Shown: positions 26,619-51,960, counted from the stretch's first letter. The stretch is 64,000 bases of DNA from Siderastrea radians (GCA_964017195.1 OZ024887.1:62170811-62234810); one strand, 5' to 3'. Notes: generated by a model not told the origin, from the letters alone. Numbers and translations: made by a program.

Positions 26619-27301
26619 TAGCCTGGTCACTGGTTACGATGATCACCGGAAGGGAGGTAAAAATCTGTGCGCGACTGCAGCCTACGATTTCCGTACTATT
26701 TTTGTCGACGACGACCGTGCCAGTGGTTTCACGTCGTTGTCAATTAAAAGTACCAGGTTAAAGGTAGGAATCAACCATGGCGTTGTTCACTATACTGCCA
26801 TCGACGACTGGGGCTAGCTGCGTCTTCGGAAACGGTTTGACAATTTTAGTTCACCAAGAATTTTACGAATACCACCGTGCTAAATCTCTCAAACATCAAC
26901 GGATTCATCTCAGCACATTGTGAGTGTCATGGTACATACAAATACCAACACGAAAGTGCTGAATCCTAGGATAAAACAATACACAGAGTAGTGAACAGTT
27001 CGCCTTCTCACTGGTATTGTGAATTACTTTAGATTGAGACTTCCACAAATGTCACTGTTGTCTTGTTGTTATTCAGCGGTCTTGATGAACTCGAAAAACT
27101 CGAAACTGAACTACGGTACTCACTTTCACAATAAAACTATCCCGGCCATCAAACTCGGTTTAACTGGATGCGGTGGGCTGGAAACGAGATGCTTTCCTTC
27201 CGGGATTAGTTTACTCATGGCGTTATCACGTTTTACATTCCTTATTACCAATTCAAATTGGCTGAAAATAGTTGAGTGGCAATCTTGATGAACGATCGAT
27301 C

Positions 27302-30300
27302 ATGGTGGTGCGCTGTTCCGTGATACCGTCCCTTCTGTTCGCCTTGTTCGTTAATGCTGCAGTTGTTTATGTGTGCTGTGAAGGATCCCATTCCTTTGAG
27401 CTTCATAGAAAGAGCTTATCCAAAGGTGGATCAAGGTTCCTTTCTCACCGAACATTGAGGGCTTTGAGATCTAGTGGAGACGAGTTTACTGAGCCAGGAT
27501 CGAACGGACACGGTACGTAAATAGGCCATGCCGAAGCTCTTGGGGCCGAACATTAAAAGGGAGCCTAAGTTTGACCTAGTTTAAGGTGTTAAGATTAAGA
27601 CTTGGACTCAAAAAACCACAGCTAAGCGTGTCTAAATCAATAAATCAATTTATTTAGGTGTCAACGGTATTTAGGTGAGTTAAGCGTTGAGTGTGATATC
27701 GCAGATGACCTTGATTCCAAGAATACAGAATCGAATATATCCCCGCCTATACTCAGTAGACTCATTTTGTGGCGAGAGGTGTTTTTCCCTTGTTAAAAGT
27801 TTGTCTTTATTCTTATTCCATAACACCTCCTTGATTGATGTGACAACAGTAACTGGAGTGAAATAGATCGTTCATCTAGCTTCAATGATTGTTTTTTTTT
27901 TATCTTTATAATTTTTTTTCAAATATTTTGCAAATGTTGACTGTTCGAAATATTTTCATATCAATGTGCCTTGTGTCTGGAGATGAAGTATTTAAGTGTG
28001 ACTCTTCAGATGAAAGCTACTGAGTAGTACTTTGCTGTTTAACGTAGTTATACTATTCTATTGAGTCGGAATGAAATCTTAAGTATGACCATTCAAAGTT
28101 GAAAGTTGGGATTTTTTTGTCCGTTTTTTTTTTTTTTTTTTTCACTTTCATCTTGGCACTCTTGAAAGGCGAAAGATGCTCGAGCCAACATGTACAGTCG
28201 TATTATCTGACACTGGAAAACGAAGGCAACATCGAAAGCTCTATATATAACCTTCAGTGTACTATATCTAGAGAGCTTCAGGAAGCGCTTTTCGACTTCC
28301 TCATTCCTGTTTTTCTTGTTCCCCTGTTTTCAAAAATATTTTAACTTGGAATCACTCCCAAAAACTGACAACTAATGCTTCAGGACTTAATGGATAACTT
28401 AAGATACTCGTAAGAGCTGCTTTTTAAGAAAAAAATTCGAGTAAATACAACATAAAGTATTATTTTTAGAGAAGAAAGTCACATCTCATGCAGGTAGTTT
28501 TCACGCAGGTCTTCTTCATAACGAAGGAATTGGAAATGTTAGTTTTGGGTGAAGGAGAAAAACCCTCGAAGCACTGCAATCTGCAGCAACCAACTTAAAT
28601 TACGCGTGACGCTGGAGAAGTTGACTTGAATTTCCCCAAATACGCCCCTTAAATAAATTGTGACCTAATTTTTCAGCCAAACAGTAAAACAGAACTTACT
28701 GTAAAATTCTAGCCGTTTTAACCTGAAACAGTAAACGTTTGTTCAAGATAATGAAAAGGGGAAATGTATGCCACCTTAAGGAAGAAATAAAAAGAACATT
28801 AGCCCGCCCAAGTAACGATGGTATGGAGTATTTCGCATCGATATCGGCGCACTCTCAGACTAAAATTCCATCTTTATTTTTCAGCTCTTGAAAACAAGCT
28901 TACACCTTTAAACTACGACAACAGATTTGCCTATGGTTGCTTGCACGCGATTCCAATCCCAAACACGACTCTTGACAAAATGTTTACACCCGAGCAGGAA
29001 AAAACTGTCCTCATGGAAATATTCAACCAAACGGATGGTTATAACTGGAAAACCAAAGCTCATTGGGGAAATCACTCAGTTTCTCACTGCCTTTGGTATG
29101 GAATTACATGTGATCGCACTAATCGTTACGTCATCAACATCTACTTAGGCGATAACAACTTGATTGGGACCCTTCCAGGAAGCCTGTGGAAGTTACGCAA
29201 TTTACAAGGACTGTGTGTTGATTATAATTTTGGGTTGCAAGGCAGTGTCAGTGATATTCTGTCTGCCAATATGACCAACCTGCTACTTCTTTCACTTTCC
29301 TTCAACAAATTATCCGGTCGGATTCCTGGTGAAATTTTGGTGAAGATGAGGTCTCTGGTAAAAATAAAACTTTGTTGTCAAAAGGGAAAGGGTCTTTCCG
29401 GTGAAATTCCAAAGGACATTGGCAACTTGACGGAATTGCAAGTGCTCAGTCTCGGGGAGAACAGATTACATGGCTCGATACCAAAAAGCATTAAAAAATT
29501 AAAAAAGCTATGGTTTTTGGATCTTGAGACAGCAGAACATCTAGAAGGCGGCTTTGACAACCTGTTCAGCTTGACATCTCTACAGTACATGCACCTTTCT
29601 CTTGCTGGACTAAACGGAACACTGCCTAACGAATTTGGGTTATATTTTCCTGCAATGGTTGAGTGTCTTTTACCAGGAAACCATTTTACTGGAAACATCC
29701 CTTCAACAATAGGCAACATGACAAACCTGCAACATTTAAACTTAGCAAGCAATGATTTCTCTGGACAAATTCCGAGAAGCATTGGTTCAATGCCTGTGCT
29801 TCAAATTGCTGATTTTAGTGAGAATCACTTAACATCACTAGAGAAAGGAATTCTTTTCACGTCGCAGTCGATGGAAGTGCTCAGTCTGGCAAGCAATAAA
29901 CAACTCAATGTGAGTTTTGAATTTCTGTTGGAGGCCCTAGAACCAATAAATGGGTCGCTACGTATTCTTAATGCCAGCGAGTGTCACTTTTACGGCACAA
30001 TCTCGAACAAGCTGTGGGACTTTCATAGCTTGATTTCCGTTGATTTAAGTGGCAACAGATTGTTTGGAGAACTTCCATCGCCCACTGAAAACATGTTGTT
30101 TCTTGTGGACCTCGATGTTTCTAATAACAACCTTTCAGGCCAAATTCCTCATATTTCGCTACTTTCTCTGAAATTTCTTGACTTGTCAAATAATACTTAC
30201 ATGCAGGAATCAGACGAATGGAGAGCATTGCCAAAGTACATGACGATTGACTTTACAACTTTAACGCGCAGAAATCCTTCCGATAAGTTCAAATGTCCCA

Positions 30301-32063
30301 ATGCACGTTTCAGCTACAACAATGGACTGGTGATCTTAGATCCTAGTTATTATCGTTATCGTCTATGCATTTGTGATATTGGCTATTATGGTTCAGGGAA
30401 AACCTGCTTACCTTGTATGGAGGGCGCGACGTGTAAGGATCAAATGCCGCCTGCACAGCACATGGTCATAAACGTGGGGTATTGGCCATCATCAAGCGTT
30501 CATAACGTGACTCATCTGGTTAAGTGCTCACAAGTACTGGGTACAAGTTTACAAGTAAATACATCATGCAACCCAACGGGTACTTGTGACTGTGGTATTG
30601 AGTGGTCAAAGGAGGGAAATGACACAAAGGCGAGACTATCCACCGTTTGTAAGAAGACGTGCCTCTGTCTCAAAGGAAGTAAAGACCGATTTTGTTCACG
30701 CTGTGAAAATGGGTATTACAAGCAGGGCATCCTTTGCTACGCCTGTCCCAAAACAAAGACCAGTGTCTACATCTTAGCTGTACTCGCTGTTTTGACCATG
30801 GTGCTACTAATCCTTGCCCTTTCAGTGTTTTACCAAAAGAAACGTTTTCTGTCAGTTGTATTCGTCTTTGCTCAAATCATTCTCTTAGCAGTTTTAACCA
30901 TGCTTGGCGTCATTCCTTCCTGGTTACTCGAACTCAATGCCATAGCTCTATTTATTGCCTTGGCTGGAAAAAGCACCGGTGCAAGCGGAATGCTAAAGAT
31001 CAGCGTGTTTTATTTCCAGACCTTGGATGCTTTGATTTCCAACACAGACGTCTGGCCGAGTGAAGTTCTTGAAACTCAACGCTATATCAGCAGTGTGTTT
31101 AACATCCGTTTCTCTGGCTTGAAATGTGTGATTCCAAAACTGTTTACACCACTGGGTGAGCTGCTGTCTCTTATCCTTCTGCCAATCATCTGTATCGTGG
31201 GTATTTGGTTGTATTACGCTCTCGGGTATGCTATCCTTAGATTTCGTAATTCGCTTAACAAGCGATTTAGATTAAGAAATAGTTGTTTACAACTTTCTAT
31301 CGTGGCCCTTAACTTCACCTATTTTCCCATTGTCAAGAAAACGGCTACCGTCTTGGCACGCTGCGGAGAAGACAACAATTACCGTTATCTCCTAGAAGCT
31401 CCATGGCTGGAGTGCGACGGTCGTGTTTACACCATGTTACAGGCGTTTGGTTGGCTAGCGTTGGTATTGTACGTGATTGGGGTTCCTTTTGGAGTGTTCT
31501 TACCTCTTCTGCGAATAAACGTTGCTAAAAGAGACAAGCTGACCCCACAAGAACGAGAAACTTTAGACAGTTGGCTAGGCTCGATCTATCTGCCATACAA
31601 AAAACAATGCCGTTCCTATTTCGAGATATTATTCCTTTTAAGGCGTATGCTTATCGCATTCTCGCTTTCGTTCATCCCGCGGGCCTCATCATTTCAGACT
31701 ATTGCAGTTTGCTTTGTCCTGCTGGTCTCTCTTTGCTTCCAGCTACTTGTTAGGCCGTTCCATGACTCCTACGAGCACATCGCGTTGGAAAACACAGCCG
31801 AGACCCTGGTGCTTCTCACTCTTCATTTCTCTTTCATGAACATCAGATATGCAATCCTGAATCCAGACTCGTCCGTACCTATCGTCTGGATGGTTATTGT
31901 GCTCAACGTAGTTCTCCTATGCAGCCTAGCTCTTTCAACAATTTTTCATTTAGGAAGGGCTCGTTTGGTACAAATTTTCCAAAACCTCTCTCGTAGGGGG
32001 CAATACGAGGAACCTTTGTCAGACCCTTCGTCACCACTGATCGTGGACGAAAGGAACTCGTAA
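27302..32063 (+). CDS. Leucine-rich-repeat polytopic membrane receptor-like protein
   Basis: Two exons, 27302-27512 and 28885-32063, join in phase (CAC G / CT CTT) to 1128 codons. Exon 1 encodes a signal peptide (MVVRCSVIPSLLFALFVNAA). Exon 2 begins with a plant-type LRR N-terminal cap (EIFNQTDGYNW to HCLWYGITCD, about 115-150), then leucine-rich repeats with the LxGxIP signature (NRLHGSIP, NKLSGRIP; about 150-510). A cysteine-rich module follows (CDIGYYGSGKTCLPC, about 535-690), then eight or nine hydrophobic segments from about 695, and a short tail rich in Ser/Pro and acidic residues. The membrane part resembles TRP-like or other polytopic channel families only loosely, so ligand and activity are unknown. 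The repeats probably face outward. The methionine at 28818 is intronic, because a splice acceptor (TTTTTCAG) lies just after it. The gene sits between the duplication arms and may itself be duplicated outside the window. Confidence 0.88.
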
Positions 32064-32580
32064 ATTGGTCAAAACGACATCCACACAGGTGTCTAATGAT
32101 TCATGTAATGCAGAACTACAGTTTCGTTGGTAACACCATATTGGGACATCTTCCAACTTACCGTTTCTCCCTCCTCGATGCTATTTAAGAATAGGCTGAT
32201 GTTTGTTGACGTTGGCAGTCTTTGATCTGCCGCCTAAATTACTGAAAACTTAATGAAGCTTTATAATGCGATAAATTTAGAGAGGCTGTCATGTTAACTA
32301 AATATACAAAAAATGAGAGCAAATTGTTAAAAATTGAAAGAGAGATTCATTTTTGAAAAACTGCAATTTGCCAACTAGTGATAAAAACGTTTGTAAGCCT
32401 TAAAAGCATCATTTGAGGCCTACTTATATCTTTTTCTCTTTAAAACTTTGCATGTTAACCAAGATTTATATGCTCTTTCGAGTTATGATGTATGTTATAT
32501 CTGAGAGCTTATCGGGTGAATTTCAACTTGGCAAGATGTAAACAATGACGTCGACAGTAATCTCCGTATATTACGTATAC
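32064..32580. other. 3' flank of the LRR receptor gene
   Basis: AT-rich DNA with no open frame of note and no canonical AATAAA in the first 500 bases. It presumably holds the 3' untranslated region. Confidence 0.5.
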
Positions 32581-33086
32581 AGTCGAAGCTCTCGTAAGCG
32601 ACCACCTCGGGAATTCAGAAAAGTGGTCGCAACTAGAGCTGGTCGCATACGAGAATGGGCTCTCGTAAGCGATCACATGATGAAACAATAGAGAGTGGTC
32701 GCTTACAAGAGCTTTTAGCGTAAAGTTTGGCATATGTTAATGGTTACTAATAGTTTTGTAGTAATAGTATTGAATAGTTTTTTATTGCTTATCACAGAAG
32801 AGGTCCACGAAGGTACACGTCAAAGAACCATTAGCACTTGTGTTATGTATTACTCTAAATTTGAATAAGAACCGAGTGTAAGTGTTAACCGAGTGGTCGC
32901 TTACAAGAACTTAAAAGCAAAGGAAAAATCCTGTTGGTAATTCACAAAAGTGGTCGCAGTCGCTTACGGGAGCGCTCGCTTACGAGAGCTTTTCATCACA
33001 GAGTTTAAGTCAAGCGGGGTTTCACAATGCTGGTCGTAACTAGAGCTGGTCGCTTACGAGAGTGATCGCAAAGAGAGCTTTGACTC
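32581..33086. mobile_element. Pogo-like MITE with reiterated 18-bp motif, copy 2 (complete)
   Basis: Full-length counterpart of the element at window start. The ends AGTCGAAGCTCTC (32582) and GAGAGCTTTGACT (to 33085) are inverted. The motif GTGGTCGCTTACAAGAGC and variants fill the ends. A TA lies just left of the CAGT terminus. Family assignment is tentative. Confidence 0.6.
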
Positions 33087-33727
33087 AAAGTTAAAGTTAA
33101 CTTAAAAGTATGAAACAAAAAAACACGTATGCACCGAAAGAAAAGTTTAGATCAATGAAAGGAAAATGGACTATGTGATTTTACTTAAAAGTTATCTATG
33201 ACATCTATATGTTACTACATCACTGGTTGCGTTTTGTATGCGATAGTTTACAACACCGCGAGTGAGTGACAATCACGTGACTCTGCACGTGGCCAATATT
33301 CAACTGAAATTAACTGCAATATGTCGTTCATTGAACAAGTGCATTCACAACTTAAAAATGAGCCGGACGGTTTTAGGTCGCCCCAGGCTACCTCTGGTCT
33401 TTACCACGTTTGGTTTACAATACAATTGCGGGGCTACTCGATTCCCCCACCATCCTGAGCTGAAACCAATCCTTTGGATCACGTTTCGCAGAACGTGAGA
33501 ATATGTCAGTTGTTTGCTGTTGGCCATCTCGAACACAGGGCGCAGAGGAGTCATATTTGACTGTAATGCTGCCTAAATTCATCGCGCAAAATCGATCTTG
33601 TTGATTCAAAACAATAAGCGTGACTGAACAAAGCGTCATGCTATCTAGTTACGCGTCTGGTGAAATTCTATCCGCAAGACAAAAACCACATACAGCAGTT
33701 ACTGTGGGCGTATCACCAGTAACTAAC

Positions 33728-33843
33728 TAGCCTATTCCAGGCGTTCAGATAGTGGAGCGCGAGCGAAAAGGAAAGCGAGCAAAAGAGCGGGAAAAAAACG
33801 AGGGGAGACTGGGGAAGAGGATCTGAACGCCTGGAACAGGCTA
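33728..33843. mobile_element. MITE with 9-bp target duplication, copy 2
   Basis: Orthologue of 1133-1247, flanked by GTAACTAAC at 33719-33727 and 33844-33852. Confidence 0.85.
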
Positions 33844-35478
33844 GTAACTAACAGCCGACTAAGCTTTCCGATAATGTCGCCCTTCGAGCGACCACTGTCG
33901 GGCTTTTGTCTTGCGGATAGAATTTCACCAGACGTGTAACTAGATACTGTAGATAGCATGATGTTTTGTTCAGTCACGTTCATTGTTGAATTTTAATTCA
34001 AAACAAGATCGATTTGCGCGATGAATTTAGCCGGCATTACGGTCAAATATGACTCCTCTGCGCCCTGTGTCTCGAACTCCCGTTCTTTCGAACAAGTTTT
34101 TCCCTGATGTGTTCGACATTGCAAGTGTTAACTGTACTTTTCATCACAAAGATTCTTGTCTTACACTGATACTTAGTCAGTTATCCAATTAATACAACCA
34201 CTTCATTATTGCTGCCACATTTTCAGTTTACCAGAAGAAATGCTCAGTCATTTTTATGACGTTAAGACTCCCTTAACCCGGACACCCCGTTAACACGGCC
34301 AATGGCCCCGTAAGGCGAAGTCCGCCTTGCTATACAACCACTCAATACGAACACACAGTATAAACGCATATGTTGTAGTTCAATTTCATCCTTGGTTCAA
34401 TTTTTATTTTCCTTTGTTCTTTTTTAAGTTAATATAAGATAATGAATATGAAACCAAAGAAAATAAAAATTGAACCAAGGATAAAATTGAACTACAACAC
34501 ATACATCCGTCTTCATTTCATGCATATGGAAGTAAGCTGTGGTGTGAAGTGCCTTTTGAGAAAATTCATTACAAGTAGGCTTGAAGAAGGAACCTCTTCC
34601 ATTGAAAGTCTATAACTGAATTGGCTTTAGATAATTTTTTTCGATCCGACCGCTCTTCTACAGCGATTTTTTAAGGGAAGCAAACCCATCCAAGGCGAGT
34701 GTACCTTTAAAGATTCTTTCCGATCCGTAAACGTCCCTGGAAAAGCTCTCAAAAATGTTTTCAGCTTTTCTCGAATCTTACAAAAATCTCCACCGTCCCA
34801 AAAAGCCCTCCCCCACCACGCGCCCACAAGGGGCCCCATAATGCTCTTGGGCGTGTTCTCAGGACTTTAAAAAAACTTACAAATGAAATAAATAGCGACA
34901 GAGGTAGCGGGGGAAGGGCAGTCTACCGATATATACGTAATATGGCCACCACTACCTTTGCCCTTTGTCATATAACCACCATTGAGGGTATTTAGCCGCA
35001 AAACAGAGAGTAGTACTGGCCCGAAACACCTCTTATGGGTAAAAATCCCAAGGGTTCTGATTACTTGCGGGGTTTCATTTGGACGAACACGATATGCAAC
35101 AGCCAAGTGCGATACGTTTACCCGTTGCATTAATGGCAGTTCCGTATTTTGTTAAGGGAAGAAGTAGCAAGGGCGAGCAAGCGCAATATTGAGTTATGTA
35201 AGAGCACGATGGAATGCTTTAAGATGCAGTTATCGAGTGCTCTCTAAAATTCCCAAATGCTTGCCTGAAAATATCCAGCGATTACCCACTTTTTCTTGAC
35301 CCAAAGAATAGCTTATGTAGTCACTTTCTTATCTGAAAACCGCGTTAATCAGACAACCCCGTTATCGTCGTTATTATTACATGCAGTATTAAAACGGCTA
35401 GATGCTTTTAAAAACAACCTTCCACATAAGGTGCAAAGGCATAGCCTATAAAAAGTCTCCTAAAAATGGCTGAGTTCC

Positions 35479-35533
<55 letters not shown>

Positions 35534-35568
35534 TATTATTATTATTATTATTATTATTATCATTATTA
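35479..35568. repeat. (TTA)n microsatellite, copy 2
   Basis: About 30 TTA units with two single-base interruptions, longer than the copy-1 tract. Confidence 0.97.
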
Positions 35569-35908
35569 CCTGCTAGTGGTCGTGTTAACGGGGTTCCACT
35601 CTAATTCGATAAAGCACGCGTGACGTAGGGCGCGTGCATCACAGCAGGATATTGAACCTTTCTCACCAATAAAGCTAATTGATAAAGCTAATTGGGATCA
35701 ACGACACATCTGTAGATCAAAAAATATATTTTTATGTCTTATAGAATAAAAACTATTCCATTATTTACAAATAACTATTTTTGAAATTGTATTAAAGTGA
35801 TCGGGTTTTTTTCCCTGCACACTTAATAAAAAATTTCGTTTTATCTCTACTTTCTCTCTTTTCTGTCTAAAAATTAAAAATGTAGAGCTTTAACCATAAC
35901 CTGACATT

Positions 35909-48245
<12,337 letters not shown>

Positions 48246-48261
48246 TCTCCAGCATTCCCTT

Positions 48262-48274
48262 GTTGCCAAGCAAC
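48262..48274 (-). promoter_or_regulatory. RFX X-box upstream of HEATR4-like start codon
   Basis: GTTGCCAAGCAAC fits the X-box consensus GTNRCC, one spacer base, RGYAAC, and is nearly palindromic. It lies 16 bp upstream of the ATG at 48245. RFX factors use X-boxes close to transcription starts of ciliary genes. Its function here is inferred. Copy 1 lacks this region. Confidence 0.6.
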
Positions 48275-50560
48275 ACAACTCGTTAAATCGAGGGGAGCCG
48301 CGGGCGCAGTTTTGTTGATTGGTTAAGTCTGTCGTGTATGTTCACATGTATTGTACCGCAACACCGGGCACAACAAAAATTTTGGTGAGCTCACCAAAAT
48401 ACTATATGTGTCAACGGTTCGCACATGATGACTACGAATGCATAAATCGACTACTTTTATTCGGCTTTCTTTACCCTGCAAGCAGAGGTTTCTTATTCGC
48501 TGCCGGCACACAGCAAGAGCAGAAACCTCTACTTGCAAAGGTTCATTTTATGCGGTTCAGTTCTAATTTACGATTATGTGAGCTCACTGAAATATGCGTC
48601 AAATTACGAATGCATTTCAATCTACCAATTTATTTGACTTGTGCCACCCTGCAAGCAGAGGTTTCTTATCAGTCCTTATTATCCCGCCGGCAGCAGTAAG
48701 ACCAAAAACCTCTGCTTGCAGCTTTCTTTCACCGGCATTATCAAATCTAATTCCGCTGATTTTTAGTCCTCAAAATTCAAAACTAACCGATGACTTTTCT
48801 TGTTTATAAAGGGAAAGGTGTATTTCAGCCATTTGTTGGGCTGCCAGGTTTACGGGCGTTTTTACCTGCTCCCCCTGGGGTGGGGGGAACTCCCATATGA
48901 AAGTGACGGGGATGCTCGTCGTCTTGCTTAGGGGTATAAATTGCAGATTTTGGTCTCGCTTAGGGTTTTCAGGACGAAAAGCCAATATTTTTACCTATAC
49001 AGATATCGCTTAGGGTTGTGCGTAAAGAAATATCTGTATGAAAGAACAAAACGCTGTCAATCTTTAGTAGGGCGGGAAAAGGTTGGGATCTTTAGCAGCA
49101 ATCTTTGGCGCAATTAAAATCACTGTAGCTCTTATTTGGTTGTCTGTTTTAGCATGGTCTCCTTTAGGGGTGAAATAAAGCCGGAGCCACGCCCAGATTA
49201 GTCTCTTTTAGGGGTTTAATTCTAATTTTCCGACAAGCATCCCTGTCACTTTCCTATGGGAGCTCCCTCCCCCCGGGACCTGTTCGTGGTATTGGTTTAT
49301 TTCCGTCTGTTTGGCTGACCAGTTTCGTTCGTTCGATTGTCTGGTTTCAAGTTGTTCTTTCGTACACGCGTATATTGTCCGTTCGTTCATTCGCTACATT
49401 CTTTCGTTCGTTTTGAAGCCACTTATTTGGACGCATGGCTTGTTCGTTCATCCATTGCCTTCAGCCTCGAGCTTCCCTTCTTGCGACTGTTTACTCATTA
49501 GCCCATAATTATAAATAACAAAACCGGTCATAAAATCCGAAATATATTAAAACCCATGTGAGATTTATAGTCATCTCCTGAGTTTTCCAATTAAGATAGC
49601 ATATCAAAGTGAAGGACCATTGTCCCTCACATTTTACAACAGCAAGAAAAGACTTTATAAAGCCCTAAAACAATCTTAGTAAGCAGAAAATGACATTTCA
49701 AGCACTTTGTTTAAATTTTCTCGCTAGGTGTCCCAGCCTGGATTGTTGTCAGTCAGTAATTTTAGCGCGTTTTTTATTTAACTAGTTAGCGCAAAATTAA
49801 GCTGACTTTAAAGTCGTTTGAAAAATCCCAACAACCACTCGAAATGCTGGAAATTGCGTTTCCGAGGGCCTTTTTCCGGCCGGGGAAGCATGCCTTCAAA
49901 CCTCCCTATATGCCTCTGCATATGGGACTCATGTGATTAAGAACTACATACATTTTTTTCACTTTATTTATCCACGGAAATTCTGAGTACAACACGAAAA
50001 CTATTATACAAAATGTAGCGTCACTGAAAAATCTTGACAGAGTTGTGCCTTTATTCGAGAAAAGATTAAATCATTCCATTCATGTGTATCGTGAAGGAGA
50101 GATGAACTTGTATCATAACTTGATTTTGTTACTTTTCTTATGACGTTCACTAGTAATATTGTCTATTTAGCAATGAAGGTGTGTAACTAGTGATAGTCGC
50201 GCTACTTGATAAGTGGAGCCATCGTGCTGGTCTTGTGAGCAATGTTTAATTTGTGGCCAGGGATAAAGCCGCAGACATCTTTCTTAAGTACCCTGCTGTT
50301 ATTTCTATTTGTCTAAGTGTTTAAGTCAGAAGACAGTGGTTCCCGCGATGGACGTGTATCAGTGAGCTGTTCAGATTAACCTTGGCAAGGACCTACACCA
50401 ATGTGAGTGTTAAAGCTAATTGTCCTAATTGTGACTTAGTTATTTTACGTAGCTATTTACTTTTGGTTGATTTTTAGTATATAGTGAGGTTTGCTTGTGT
50501 GCTGAGAGTATGCTGAGCTAAGCTTGTAGGCGTGAGGAGCAACGAACAAGTCCCTCCAAC
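48275..50560. other. Intergenic region with several short inverted-repeat elements
   Basis: Contains a hairpin around ATTTTGGTGAGCTCACC (48397-48418). Two short MITE-like hairpins start with CCCTGCAAGCAGAGG (about 48472-48540 and 48645-48722). A larger inverted-repeat element occupies about 48864-49283. Nothing coding is supported from 49300 to 50560. Confidence 0.55.
48864..49283. mobile_element. About 420-bp MITE with C/G-rich ends
   Basis: The left end contains GGAACTCCCATATGAAAGTG, and the right end holds its near complement (CACTTTCCTATGGGAGCTCC). The interior repeats CTTAGGGGT/CTTTTAGGGGT words. No target duplication is clear. Confidence 0.7.
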
Positions 50561-50564
50561 AGAT

Positions 50565-50920
50565 TATTGGTACCCCAGGGGGGGGCACTCCCTTATCTGG
50601 CCTAAACGGGTATGTTCTGCTCAACAGGGTATGGTTTTCAGGGTCTCACTATTTAGCGTCTTGAACAGGGTATCTTTCTGGACGTCGACTGGAAGCCTTG
50701 AACCCTACATGTGGGTACTAGCAATTTTTTTATATCATTCCATGGTGTCACTTATATTAAAAATAAATACTTTCTGTATGGGAAATGAAAATCAAGGCAG
50801 AAAATAAACGCAGAACACAAGCAAAATATAAAGGTCTCTTGTCTTAAACAGGGTAGTGAAACGAACGGATTTAGGGTTTGAAGGCCTCGGCGGCATACCC
50901 CGACCCATCACGATGCGGTT
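50565..50920. repeat. Interspersed repeat interrupting a LINE remnant
   Basis: Begins near TACCCCAGGGGGGGGCACTC and ends near GGCATACCCCGACCCATCAC, with AACAGGGTA words repeated inside. The coding sense of the adjacent LINE remnant stops where this begins. Boundaries are approximate. Confidence 0.45.
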
Positions 50921-51960
50921 GAATGAGGGCATGACACACCTCAATAGCCGTGCCGAGGGAAATAAATGGTCTAAGTCATTTTATAGGACGTATGCCAAGG
51001 GACATCTTGTTAGATAGTTCATCGACATTCTTTTTCCAAGTCAAACTGTCAGTGATATCTTTCTCAACTTGCTGAATTCTTTTTCGGGCCTAAATTTTGA
51101 TTTTCAGTTGTAGAGTGTTTTGGATCTGTAACCCTGGCTAATTTAAGTCTATCATAGCATACGTTCGGTTTTAAACTTAGTGATTTAGGGAGAAATCCTA
51201 TTCCTTGCATTAACATGAAGATAAATCTATTGAATAACTATAAGCTAGCATGAGCTAGCGAACTTATGCTCTGATCTGATAGACTAAATAGCAAGAGGTC
51301 AGTACAAATCCAAAACAATCAGCTGGAAATGTTCTGATAGACTTTACTGTTAGTCAGAGATTACAGATCTAGAACAATCAACACATGAAAATTAAAACCG
51401 AGGGATGCCGTGAACTTTGTCAGCTGTGGGCCAACGGTTTCAGTTTCCTAGGTCATTTTATACCGTACCTCGACTTCGAGAATATTAAGATCCGGGCCGC
51501 CAGCCTAAGCTGAGGACTAGGCGCGGCCTTTGGCAAACAATTTGGTAGGTCGTTAATGTAAATCAGGAAGCTCGAGCAGGGAAGCTAGGATTGAGCCCTG
51601 AGTGGACACTACATGAGTGATTTGTTGGGCAAGAGATAGATTGCCATCAACCTTACGGGCCGATTATTTACATGCCTGCTTAACATTTATTATGGCAAAG
51701 AGGGCATACATATTTGGGTATGCCAGATTGAAATCGATTTAGGCCGTGGTTTTGTTAAAAACTTTGCGGTTTAAATAACCGGCCCTTCATGTCTGTTTAC
51801 GGTTGTCTAAGTACGACTTAAACCACTTCAAGGAATTTGCATCAATTTCATACATCTTGCTCATTAGAATGGGAGTGATCAATAATGTCAAAGGCCTTTA
51901 TTAAGGTCTATAAAACTGATACCATTAACATGCATCGAGCAAACCATCGTTAATATTCAC
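50905..51960 (-). mobile_element. Decayed LINE reverse transcriptase
   Basis: Fragments in shifting frames read FIDLNK/KAFDIIDHS, then SKMYEIDANSLKWFKSYL, then QGSIL and FLIYINDLPNCL. Further on come SLTWKKNVDELSNKMSLGI and LRPFISLGTAIEV. Their order matches the palm and thumb of non-LTR retrotransposon reverse transcriptases. Frameshifts and stops are frequent, a short insert separates the second and third blocks, and no catalytic YxDD box is visible, so this is an old dead copy. Confidence 0.75.

Larger units (their letters stand above)
24195..27301. other. Intergenic region upstream of the LRR receptor gene
   Basis: This starts at the duplication junction. It contains repeated TTTAGCC/GGCTAAA words (24220-24440), a nested MITE pair (25495-25725), a decayed repeat near 25960-26110 and a 10-bp tandem repeat (26581-26618). 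Reading frames are short and resemble nothing I recognise. The promoter of the downstream gene must lie at its right end, but I see no defining motif. Confidence 0.5.
33087..35908. other. Duplicated non-coding DNA, copy 2
   Basis: Counterpart of 491-2728 plus 7298-7874. It has the empty site of the 4.57-kb transposon at 35328-35329, a MITE at 33728-33843 and the (TTA)n tract at 35479-35568. No gene is seen. Confidence 0.6.

Noticed and set aside
28818..28884. Using the ATG at 28818 as start of the LRR receptor
   Set aside because: A pyrimidine-rich TTTTTCAG acceptor at 28884 joins in phase to a signal-peptide exon ending at 27512, which explains a secreted N-terminus that the longer frame lacks.
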